Shown piece after piece: positions 28,241 through 35,908 of a stretch of DNA of 64,000 nt (within the stretch, counting starts at the first letter, position 1; every line of letters begins with the position of its first letter). The notes under the pieces are model-generated. The model saw nothing but the letters and a program-made list of their open reading frames with translations. It was not told where the DNA came from and made no database searches. The DNA comes from Lachnospiraceae bacterium (GTDB lineage: Bacteria; Bacillota; Clostridia; Lachnospirales; Lachnospiraceae): the NCBI GenBank assembly GCA_017624835.1, contig JAGAMG010000001.1:1-64000 (forward strand). The letters are read 5' to 3'. A program made the translations under genes and the position numbers.

Positions 28241-29701
28241 CTAGAAATTAAAGTATAGGAAAGAGGACAAGCCTGACAAGGACACAATGGACCAAACCAA
28301 TAAAACTATCGTTCCCATTGCCTTCGGCACAGTTGGTTTAAACTCTTTTTCATGACAATTTGCAGGTACCCATGCCATAAATAATGCCGCATCGGTTACT
28401 ATCAGTGCATGCATTGCCGGAAACGCTTCTATGAAGCTTCCAAGAAACCCTACATGCTCCTCTATGTAGGTAAATTCCAACACATCAAACTGATGTAAAA
28501 AATCCAATGACACTTGCAAATTCCACGGTTGCAACAAATTTCCATACATTTCCAATGCCTGTCCTACATTTGCAGAACGGAACATAATCAATGAACCTGC
28601 AAAAAAGCTAAAGGTGGACAGACATCGAAGCCACTTAGGCACTCTGTCCCATATATTTGCAAAAATGGAATATAATACACGGGCAATTCCATTCATCATT
28701 CCCCAAAGAATATAGGTCCAGCTTGCACCATGCCAAACGCCACTGACAAAAAAAACAAGAAAAAGATTTAGATTCGCCCTTGCCTTTCCTTTCCTGCTGC
28801 CCCCCAGAGGAAAATAAACATATTTCCGAAGGAAACGCCCTAACGACGCATGCCATCTGTTCCAAAAGTCCGCAATGGATAAGGCTTTATAAGGAGAATC
28901 AAAATTCAATGGCAACTCAAACCGAAACATGGCTGCAATTCCCGATGCCATATCACAATAACCACTAAAATCAAAGTAAAGCTGTAACGCATATACAAGA
29001 GCCACCAACGCGGTATCAAGAGCTCCCAAAATCCCTACATTACTATATCCCCAATCAACGCCTCTTCCCAACGTATCTGCTAAAAGTACTTTCTTTCCAA
29101 GACCAATGGCAAACCACCAAAGTCCCTTTGCAAAATCTTCATGATGAAAGTTTTTCTTCTTGCTATCCCGAAACTGTGGAACCATCTCATCATGAAGCAC
29201 AATAGGACCGGCAATCAATTGTGGAAAAAACACCACAAACAGGGCATATTCCAAAAAGGAATAATCCTTTGTCTCTCCCCGATAGGAATCCACCAAATAG
29301 GATATTTGCTGAAAAGTGAAAAAGCTGATGCCCAAAGGCATTACAATCTTTAATAATGTCATACTGGTGCCAAAAACAGCATTTACATTTTCCAGAAAAA
29401 AATTATAATATTTAAAATAGAAAATTAAACCTACATTGGCGATTACACCAATCCCCAAAAACAGCTTGTGATATTTTTCTGTTTTTTTCGCATAAACTAA
29501 CTTGGAAAACAGATAGTTGAACAAAACACTACCCACCAGTATCCAAAGATAGCTTACCTGAAAATAGGCATAAAACCAAAGTGACATGCCTATCAGGAAA
29601 ACCATTGCTACTTTTTCCTTCCCCAGCTTATTCAGCCCAAAATACAGAGCTAATGCAAGAGGAAGAAAAAATAATATAAAAATATAGGAATTAAATAACA
29701 T
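28241..29701 (-). CDS. MBOAT-family membrane O-acyltransferase (AlgI/DltB-like)
   Basis: About 486 residues with 10-12 membrane helices. The conserved MBOAT segments are present: YFDFSGYCDMASGIAAMFRF, FWNRWHASLGRFLRKYVY, and the catalytic His in SGVWHGASWTYILWG. It would move an acyl group across the membrane to a surface polysaccharide, with the adjacent DltD-like protein as partner. The start at 29701 has CAGGGGG upstream; a strong promoter is at 29734-29762, so the transcript begins close to the gene. Confidence 0.95.
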   Translation of the reverse strand: MLFNSYIFILFFLPLALALYFGLNKLGKEKVAMVFLIGMSLWFYAYFQVSYLWILVGSVLFNYLFSKLVYAKKTEKYHKLFLGIGVIANVGLIFYFKYYNFFLENVNAVFGTSMTLLKIVMPLGISFFTFQQISYLVDSYRGETKDYSFLEYALFVVFFPQLIAGPIVLHDEMVPQFRDSKKKNFHHEDFAKGLWWFAIGLGKKVLLADTLGRGVDWGYSNVGILGALDTALVALVYALQLYFDFSGYCDMASGIAAMFRFELPLNFDSPYKALSIADFWNRWHASLGRFLRKYVYFPLGGSRKGKARANLNLFLVFFVSGVWHGASWTYILWGMMNGIARVLYSIFANIWDRVPKWLRCLSTFSFFAGSLIMFRSANVGQALEMYGNLLQPWNLQVSLDFLHQFDVLEFTYIEEHVGFLGSFIEAFPAMHALIVTDAALFMAWVPANCHEKEFKPTVPKAMGTIVLLVWSIVSLSGLSSFLYFNF

Positions 29702-29733
29702 AATACCCCCTGAATTATTCAAAACATAATCCC

Positions 29734-29762
29734 ATCTTACTGAATTCTTTCTCCCTTGTCAA
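29734..29762 (-). promoter_or_regulatory. Promoter of the MBOAT/DltD-like pair
   Basis: TTGACA, 17 bases, TAAGAT on the minus strand. Confidence 0.82.
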
Positions 29763-29854
29763 CAACTGTTCCTCACTTCCGTTCCATCACAAAAAGACAT
29801 CTGAAAGCCGGAATTCCCACTCTTTCAAATGCCTTTTCTTCTATTCCCATATTT

Positions 29855-30376
29855 TTACTTCATTACAACATCACCATGCTTATCCATAGCTTCCGTAATA
29901 TACGCTTCCACTTCTGTACGGGGAATGGCAAGCGCAATTGCCAATTCTCCATACAAATTTTCCTCTGCCAATCGGAAATACTTTGCATCCACCGCAGTTA
30001 CCTTACGTCCCGCCTCAAGGCGTTTCTGCTTTCTCAGGTAAATGGTTTTAATTATCTTAATCCATTGCTCACAGCTATTTGACTTTATGCAATTACGATA
30101 TTCCTGCTCTAAAAGCTTGTCATTAGTTATGCTTATCAAAGGTATTTCCGGTATCCCACCAATCAGCTTTTCAGCTTCCTTCCGGTTCAGTACTTTTCTC
30201 ATAGATTCCTTGGCGGTATCCACCGGCACATAAACGGTACTTCCAGCCATATAAACCGGCTTCAAAATATAATACTCTCTTTTCTTGTCCACACCGGAAA
30301 TGTCCAAAGTAGTTACATCCTCTACGAAACATACTCCCTTATTACCGTTTACTACATATTCGCCTTTTATAAACAC
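29855..30376 (-). CDS. CarD/CdnL-like transcription regulator
   Basis: 173 residues. The N-terminal RNA polymerase-interacting domain (Tudor-like, about residues 1-60) begins FIKGEYVVNGNKGVCFVEDV and includes REYYILKPVYMAGSTVYVPVD, as in CarD and the RID of Mfd. The C-terminal half is helical and would contact DNA near the promoter -10. It likely affects initiation at stable-RNA or stress promoters. Start is a GTG after GAGAGG. Not clearly in an operon with its neighbours. Confidence 0.9.
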   Translation of the reverse strand: MFIKGEYVVNGNKGVCFVEDVTTLDISGVDKKREYYILKPVYMAGSTVYVPVDTAKESMRKVLNRKEAEKLIGGIPEIPLISITNDKLLEQEYRNCIKSNSCEQWIKIIKTIYLRKQKRLEAGRKVTAVDAKYFRLAEENLYGELAIALAIPRTEVEAYITEAMDKHGDVVMK

Positions 30377-30523
30377 AATGACCTCTCTTTCCCGATATCA
30401 AAATACGATACTCTACTATAAGTATATGTCCACATTATTGTTATATCCATATTTTAACAAATTAAACTTGCAAATGTCAGTTAATTTTCCCTAACAATGA
30501 AAATTTCGTGAAAATTGCCCATT

Positions 30524-30560
30524 AAAAAACCGCAGCGCTTTGTGCAAAACGCTACGGTTT
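30524..30560 (-). terminator. Terminator of the GNAT gene
   Basis: AACCGTAGCG pairs with CGCTGCGGTT on the minus strand and is followed by a T run. It begins at the stop codon of the acetyltransferase gene. Confidence 0.85.
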
Positions 30561-31063
30561 TAATGCCCCACATAATGATATGCCAGCCTTGGACTTCCAC
30601 TTTTCAAATAAATTATCCCACACTTGCGGAAACCATATTTTTCTGCCAGATACTGCATGGTATGATTATCATGGTGAGTGTCTACACGAACATTTGCCAC
30701 TCTTTCCCTTGCAAAATCTAAGCACGCTTTAAATATTCCCCTTACCTCACCACTGCTTGCAATACGATGAATGGTTCCATAGGGTTCCTCATTCAACCAT
30801 TGTCCGCCTTCAACATAATCATAGGTCTCTTCCTTCTCCATTAAAAGCACAAAGACTCCTTGAATTACCCCGTCCTTCTTACAGACATATAATCTTTGTT
30901 TTTCTATATCCATCTCCAATGTTTCCCTATCAGGGTAGCCTCCGTTCCATTGGTTGGGGTTTCCGTTTTTTCTCATATAAGCCTTGGCAATTCCATAAAT
31001 CTCAAGGATTCTATCCAAATCAATTTCCTTTGCCAAGGTTATTTCAAGCTCTGAATTCACCAT
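30560..31063 (-). CDS. GNAT-family N-acetyltransferase
   Basis: 167 residues, cytosolic. The acetyl-CoA site lies around residues 105-130 (IASSGEVRGIFKACLDFARE), where the usual Q/RxxGxG/A loop is replaced by SSGEVRG. The C-terminal segment VDTHHDNHTMQYLAEKYGF followed by CGIIYL is typical of uncharacterised GNATs of Firmicutes. Substrate unknown. Single gene with its own terminator. Confidence 0.88.
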   Translation of the reverse strand: MVNSELEITLAKEIDLDRILEIYGIAKAYMRKNGNPNQWNGGYPDRETLEMDIEKQRLYVCKKDGVIQGVFVLLMEKEETYDYVEGGQWLNEEPYGTIHRIASSGEVRGIFKACLDFARERVANVRVDTHHDNHTMQYLAEKYGFRKCGIIYLKSGSPRLAYHYVGH

Positions 31064-31156
31064 TATAATCTCTCTTTTTCTATGATTCTTTCTTTTTCTA
31101 TACTTCTCTCTTTTCCATGCTGCTTTTATTCCGATATTTTGAGACTTTACAAACTC

Positions 31157-32854
31157 TTATAATTGCACTGCCACAAAGGAATCATTTACCAAAATCACCT
31201 CATAGCCTGCCGGTAAATACTTTACTTCATTTATCTCCACAATATATAAACCATCCTTATCTGCAAAATCATGCTTCTCCATATTCACAAAATGATAACG
31301 CTCCGAATATGGCAACAGACTGCGTCCACCGGTTTCATTCGTTTTTTCCTGATAATATAACGCATCAATTTTACAACTGTACTGGGTAAGGATTTCTGAC
31401 ATGCTTAAATTATACTGCCAATGCATATTCCCTGTGATGTATAAACTATCATACTCCTCCAGAGCATCCGCCTGAGCTGTGATTTCCAAAAAGTCCACAT
31501 TGAAGTAGGTCTGAATCTGCTCCGCAAAGGATGTCACATAGGTTGCTCCAAACAGCACTGCACAAGCACCATAAGCAAACATTATTACTCTACCTGCAAT
31601 GCTACACTTTTCCCTTACATTCTTTGTAGCTTCCGCAACGTTTACTTGTTCCACATCCATTGCCGGTTCTGCACCCGTTGCTTTTTCTGCACTTTTCTTT
31701 TCAAGACATATGCGCAACCATTGTAAAACTATCCAAATTCCATAACCACACAGCAGAATCAATGGATAAAATATAATATTAATTCGATTTACATTAACTT
31801 CCTTTGTAATCAGGCCTGCCCAGATTCCGGTAATTAAAAAGCCCCATAAAGCCAAATCCACCGTCTGCTTCTTAACATCCTTCTCTCTGAAAAGATTTCT
31901 TGTAAACTGCACAATTCCTACAAAAATAAATGGAATGGAAATATGATATAAGGGTCCAAAAGCAGGAAGGGCATTAAACAAATGATCCGGCATCTGCAAA
32001 AACACCTTACTTATCAATGCCCATATATTTTTTCCCAGTTGTGTAACCGAAAAATTCAAAAACAAAATATCCGTGCTTCGAATACTTTCCGGGAAATAGC
32101 ACATGGTAAAAAATGGTGTCTCTATGGTAGAACCACCAAACATATTAATCGCCATGGTTATTACTTCCGGCAATGCCACACAGACAAAAATCACTACGCT
32201 AATCAAAATGTCCCTAAAAGGAAGCTGTTTCTTCCACAAGCACCATGCTGCATACACAAACAGAAACACCGGTACGGTATAAATAGCAATACCATAGCAA
32301 TAAAAGGTCAAGCCAAAGCACACCATGGACAAATACAAATATCTTCTTTTTTCCAACCCGAGTAAAAGCAGATAAAAGCCCAGCAAAAACACATGGGGAA
32401 ACAAATTGCAATCCAATGCCCAACGACTCTGCATAATCTGCCAGGGATTCACAGCTGTAAGCGCCATAACTGCTAAAGCCATTTTCCCGGAAAACACTTT
32501 CCGTGATATCAGGTACATCAAAGCAACACCCAAAGTACCGACAATTGCCATAGGCAGACGTACTGCAAAAGCGCTAAACCCAAATACCTTAATAAAAGGC
32601 ACCATCAAATACGCCAACAGCACACTCATCTGTCCATATTTCCATGCGGTAAAATGCACCGGCATAAACGTACCATACCGATCCGTTCCATACTCAGACA
32701 AAGCCCATGCATCCATAGCCAACATTGCCTCATCCTGATTCACTCCATAGGGCAAAGAACCAATCCCGATTACCCGCACCAAAAAAGCTACCACCAAAAT
32801 GCCCCAAAATATTTTTGTATAGATAGATGTCAGATTTTTCCCAACTGCTTTCAT
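31157..32854 (-). CDS. Polytopic glycosyltransferase, PMT/ArnT-like (GT-C)
   Basis: 565 residues with about 11 membrane helices. The first outside loop has GVNQDEAMLAMDAWAL, where the Asp-Glu pair matches the catalytic Asp of lipid-phosphate-sugar-dependent GT-C enzymes such as PMT and ArnT. The C-terminal 100 residues are an outside soluble domain. It probably moves a sugar from polyprenyl phosphate to a surface glycan, protein or lipid. Its promoter is at 32919-32947. Acceptor and sugar cannot be told from sequence. Confidence 0.85.
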   Translation of the reverse strand: MKAVGKNLTSIYTKIFWGILVVAFLVRVIGIGSLPYGVNQDEAMLAMDAWALSEYGTDRYGTFMPVHFTAWKYGQMSVLLAYLMVPFIKVFGFSAFAVRLPMAIVGTLGVALMYLISRKVFSGKMALAVMALTAVNPWQIMQSRWALDCNLFPHVFLLGFYLLLLGLEKRRYLYLSMVCFGLTFYCYGIAIYTVPVFLFVYAAWCLWKKQLPFRDILISVVIFVCVALPEVITMAINMFGGSTIETPFFTMCYFPESIRSTDILFLNFSVTQLGKNIWALISKVFLQMPDHLFNALPAFGPLYHISIPFIFVGIVQFTRNLFREKDVKKQTVDLALWGFLITGIWAGLITKEVNVNRINIIFYPLILLCGYGIWIVLQWLRICLEKKSAEKATGAEPAMDVEQVNVAEATKNVREKCSIAGRVIMFAYGACAVLFGATYVTSFAEQIQTYFNVDFLEITAQADALEEYDSLYITGNMHWQYNLSMSEILTQYSCKIDALYYQEKTNETGGRSLLPYSERYHFVNMEKHDFADKDGLYIVEINEVKYLPAGYEVILVNDSFVAVQL

Positions 32855-32918
32855 ATAGATTTTCTGTTACCCTTTCTGCATCACAAAAATACTTATTTCT
32901 CTCAAACACCATTTACTA

Positions 32919-32947
32919 AATATATCACGATTCCCTAGCAAATGCAA
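32919..32947 (-). promoter_or_regulatory. Promoter of the GT-C glycosyltransferase gene
   Basis: TTGCAT, 17 bases, TATATT on the minus strand. Confidence 0.7.
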
Positions 32948-33019
32948 TTTTTGCTATGAATTATTGCCCTTTGTACTTTTCACAAAGCAACAATAAAATT
33001 TTAAGCCTTAATAAAAACA

Positions 33020-33160
33020 GCCCGAAGTTGGCGACCGTTCCTATAAAAGGCACTATAAAGACGTCGGCACTTAGGCACCGTACTTTGGTGCCTTATGTGT
33101 CCGCTACGTCTTTATCGTAGCGAAAGCGTGCCGTTATAGGAATGGTCGCCTGCTTCGGGC
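33020..33160. repeat. 141-base near-perfect palindrome after pnp
   Basis: The two ends, GCCCGAAG and CTTCGGGC, are followed inward by GCGACC-TTCCTATAA and TTATAGGAA-GGTCGC, then GGCAC and GTGCC, and inside lie TAAAGACGT/ACGTCTTTA and AGGCACC/GGTGCCT. On the minus strand the arm is followed by GTTTTTATT, so it can act as a giant terminator for pnp. It fills most of the 330-base gap between pnp and the glycosyltransferase gene. Its size and nested symmetry suit a repeated element (a MITE-like or long REP-like sequence) more than an ordinary terminator. Confidence 0.8.
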
Positions 33161-33184
33161 GTCCCATCTATCAATTATAAAATT

Positions 33185-35275
33185 TTATTGCTGCGCAACA
33201 TCCTTCATAGAGAAGCTGATTCTACCCATCTTATCCTTACCAAGGCATACTACAGTAACCTTGTCACCAAGAGTCAGAACATCCTCTACATGATTGATTC
33301 TCTCCTTAGCAATCTTGGAGATATGAACCATACCTTCCTTGCCGGGAGCAAACTCGATGAATGCACCAAATTCCTTAATGCTTACAACAGTTCCCTTGAA
33401 AATCTGTCCTTCTTCAAAATCGGTAGTGATAATCTTAATCATCTCTACTGCCTTATCCATCATTTCTTTATCGGTACCGCATACGGATACATTACCATCA
33501 TCGGTAATATCAATCTTTACACCGGTACGAGCAATAATCTCATTGATGGTCTTACCACGCTGACCTACCACATCACCGATTCTCTCAGGATCAATCTGGA
33601 TAGAGATAATCTTAGGTGCATACTGACCAACCTCAGGTCTGGGCGCAGAAATAGCAGGCTTCATGCAGTTATCCATAATGAAAAGTCTAGCTTCACGACA
33701 TCTTGCAATAGCTCCCTCAACGATAGGTCTGGTCAAACCATGAATCTTAATATCCATCTGGATAGCAGTAATACCTTCGGTAGTACCGGTTACCTTAAAA
33801 TCCATATCTCCAAAGAAATCTTCCAGACCCTGGATATCGGTAAGCAGTACGAAATCATCATCCGTATCACCTGTCACCAAACCACAGGAAATACCTGCAA
33901 CCATCTTCTTGATAGGAACACCTGCTGCCATCAGGGACATACAGGATGCACAGGTAGATGCCATGGAGGTAGAACCGTTGGACTCAAAGGTCTCGGATAC
34001 GGTACGGATTGCATAAGGGAATTCCTCTTCGCTGGGAAGTACAGGAATCAATGCTTTCTCAGCCAAAGCACCGTGACCGATTTCACGTCTTCCGGGTCCG
34101 CGGGAAGGCTTGGTCTCACCTACGGAATAAGAAGGGAAATTGTAGTGGTGCATATATCTCTTACTTACTTCATTCTCATCCAAACCATCAATTTTCTGCT
34201 GCTCGGATAAAGGCGCCAAGGTACATACATTACAAATCTGGGTTTGTCCACGGGTAAACATTGCAGAACCATGAACACGAGGAATCAAATCCACCTCAGC
34301 CGCCAAAGGACGAATCTGGGTGATTTCACGACCATCGGGACGCTTGTGATCCTTCAGAATCATTTTACGAACAGTCTTTTTCTCATACTGATATACTGCT
34401 TCACCAAGAATAGACAGCCACTCTTCATTCTCAGCAAAAGCCTCTTCTAACTTAGCAGTAATTACGCGGATATTCTCCTCACGAGTCTGCTTGTCATCGG
34501 TAAATACAGCCTCTTCCATCTCTTCGGGAGTTACAATCTTTTTCATTTCCTCGAACATCTCAGCAGGAATTGCACAGCTGGTATACTCATGCTTAGGCTT
34601 ACCTACCTCAGCAACAATCTTCTCAATAAACTCAATGATTGTCTGGTTGATTTCATGAGCCTTGTAAATTGCCTCAATCATCTTGTCCTCAGGTACCTCA
34701 TTAGCACCTGCTTCAATCATGATAACCTTCTCCTTGGTAGAAGCTACAGTAAGGCTAAGGTCACCAACCTTCCACTGCTCCTGGGAAGGGTTCACAACCA
34801 ATTCACCATCAATCATACCCATCTGGGTCATTGCGCAGGGACCATCAAAAGGAATATCTGAAATGCAGGTAGCGATAGCTGCACCAATCATAGCCACCAA
34901 TTCAGGACGGCACTCAGGGTCAACACTCATTACCATGTTATTTAAGGTTACATCATTACGGTAATCCTTAGGGAACAGGGGACGCATAGGTCTGTCAATT
35001 ACACGGCTGGTAAGAATTGCATTCTCACTTGCCTTACCCTCTCTCTTATTAAAGCCTCCGGGAATCTTACCTACAGCATATAATTTCTCCTCGTATTCTA
35101 CACTTAAGGGGAAGAAATCAATACCCTCTCTGGGTTTCTCGGATGCAGTTGCTGTACAAAGTACAGTGGTTTCTCCATAGTGCATAAATGCACATCCATT
35201 TGCCTGCTTACCAACACGATTGATATCAACTACCAAAGGGCGGCCTGCCAGATCCATTTTAAAACTCTGATACAT
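33185..35275 (-). CDS. pnp: Polyribonucleotide nucleotidyltransferase (PNPase)
   Basis: Phosphorolytic 3'-5' exoribonuclease of the mRNA decay machinery. 696 residues: two RNase PH domains separated by a helical domain, then KH (IQIDPERIGDVVGQRGKTIN) and S1 (FKGTVVSIKEFGAFIEFAPG). The second core carries SNGSTSMASTCASCMSLM and GLVTGDTDDDFVLLTDIQG with metal-binding acidic residues. It follows rpsO, the usual order, and its leader has a long hairpin. Confidence 0.98.
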   Translation of the reverse strand: MYQSFKMDLAGRPLVVDINRVGKQANGCAFMHYGETTVLCTATASEKPREGIDFFPLSVEYEEKLYAVGKIPGGFNKREGKASENAILTSRVIDRPMRPLFPKDYRNDVTLNNMVMSVDPECRPELVAMIGAAIATCISDIPFDGPCAMTQMGMIDGELVVNPSQEQWKVGDLSLTVASTKEKVIMIEAGANEVPEDKMIEAIYKAHEINQTIIEFIEKIVAEVGKPKHEYTSCAIPAEMFEEMKKIVTPEEMEEAVFTDDKQTREENIRVITAKLEEAFAENEEWLSILGEAVYQYEKKTVRKMILKDHKRPDGREITQIRPLAAEVDLIPRVHGSAMFTRGQTQICNVCTLAPLSEQQKIDGLDENEVSKRYMHHYNFPSYSVGETKPSRGPGRREIGHGALAEKALIPVLPSEEEFPYAIRTVSETFESNGSTSMASTCASCMSLMAAGVPIKKMVAGISCGLVTGDTDDDFVLLTDIQGLEDFFGDMDFKVTGTTEGITAIQMDIKIHGLTRPIVEGAIARCREARLFIMDNCMKPAISAPRPEVGQYAPKIISIQIDPERIGDVVGQRGKTINEIIARTGVKIDITDDGNVSVCGTDKEMMDKAVEMIKIITTDFEEGQIFKGTVVSIKEFGAFIEFAPGKEGMVHISKIAKERINHVEDVLTLGDKVTVVCLGKDKMGRISFSMKDVAQQ

Positions 35276-35321
35276 AAATCCTCCTATCCATCGCCTTTGC
35301 GATTAAAATATATTGTTTGAA

Positions 35322-35397
35322 CAGAGGATGCCGAAACTACTGAAAATAACACCTGCCATACACATGCCATTTTCAGCGGTCTCGGGTTTTCCCTCTG
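35322..35397 (-). promoter_or_regulatory. Long hairpin in the pnp leader
   Basis: Ends CAGAGG/CCTCTG, then CCGAGAC/GTTTCGG and CTGAAAAT/ATTTTCAG, with a loop of about 25 bases, 47 bases ahead of the pnp start. In E. coli a leader hairpin is processed by RNase III and PNPase for autocontrol; this one has the right size and place for a similar role, which is inference. A separate weak hairpin (GCGGAG/CTCCGC near 35431-35462) lies just after rpsO. Confidence 0.6.
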
Positions 35398-35474
35398 TCC
35401 TAAGTTAACTACTCATAGTACTAGAATAAGCGGAGCGCCAAAAAAACCGGCAAACTCCGCTTTCATTATTGGTA

Positions 35475-35741
35475 TTATTTTCTTAAACCAAGTTTCTCGA
35501 TTAAAGCACGATATCTCTCGATATCCTTTTTCTTTAAGTAAGCAAGAAGACCACGTCTCTGACCAACCATCTTTAACATACCACGACGGGAATGATGATC
35601 CTTGGGATTCTCCTTTAAATGCTCGGTTAACTCCTGAATTCTTGCAGTTAAAACTGCTACCTGTACCTCAGGTGAACCGGTATCGCCAGGTGTTCTAGCG
35701 TACTCGTTCATAATTGCTGTTTTCTTTTCCTTAGAAATCAT
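35475..35741 (-). CDS. rpsO: Small ribosomal subunit protein uS15
   Basis: 88 residues, standard length. Central-domain 16S rRNA binder. Family motifs [32 protein letters not shown] and [15 protein letters not shown] are intact. It precedes pnp. The ribosome site AAGGAGGA is at good spacing and the leader is structured. Confidence 0.98.
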   Translation of the reverse strand: MISKEKKTAIMNEYARTPGDTGSPEVQVAVLTARIQELTEHLKENPKDHHSRRGMLKMVGQRRGLLAYLKKKDIERYRALIEKLGLRK

Positions 35742-35784
35742 TGTAATATCCTCCTTAATTTTGCGTGAATAACTTCACATTATT

Positions 35785-35831
35785 GCCAAATACTAAGACA
35801 GGGTCGGAGTGTCCCGCATCTGAGTATCGGC
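35785..35831 (-). promoter_or_regulatory. Structured leader of rpsO
   Basis: Between the promoter and the ribosome site, GCCGATACT pairs with AGTATTTGGC, enclosing a GC-rich interior with GCGGGAC and GACCCTGTC. S15 represses its own synthesis through leader structures in several bacteria; this fold is a candidate of that kind. Confidence 0.5.
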
Positions 35832-35847
35832 TAAACCATACTTGGCT

Positions 35848-35876
35848 AGTATATCATACAGCCGTTTAAATGTAAA
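35848..35876 (-). promoter_or_regulatory. Promoter of rpsO
   Basis: TTTACA, 17 bases, TATACT on the minus strand, about 107 bases ahead of the rpsO start. Confidence 0.75.
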
Positions 35877-35908
35877 CAACTATTTTTATTTCCTTGTAGC
35901 TTTTTTGG

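Noticed and set aside
33188-34210. Long plus-strand open frame (340 codons) antisense to pnp
   Set aside because: It lies wholly inside pnp, has no ribosome site, and its composition is that of a reverse-strand reading of a conserved gene.
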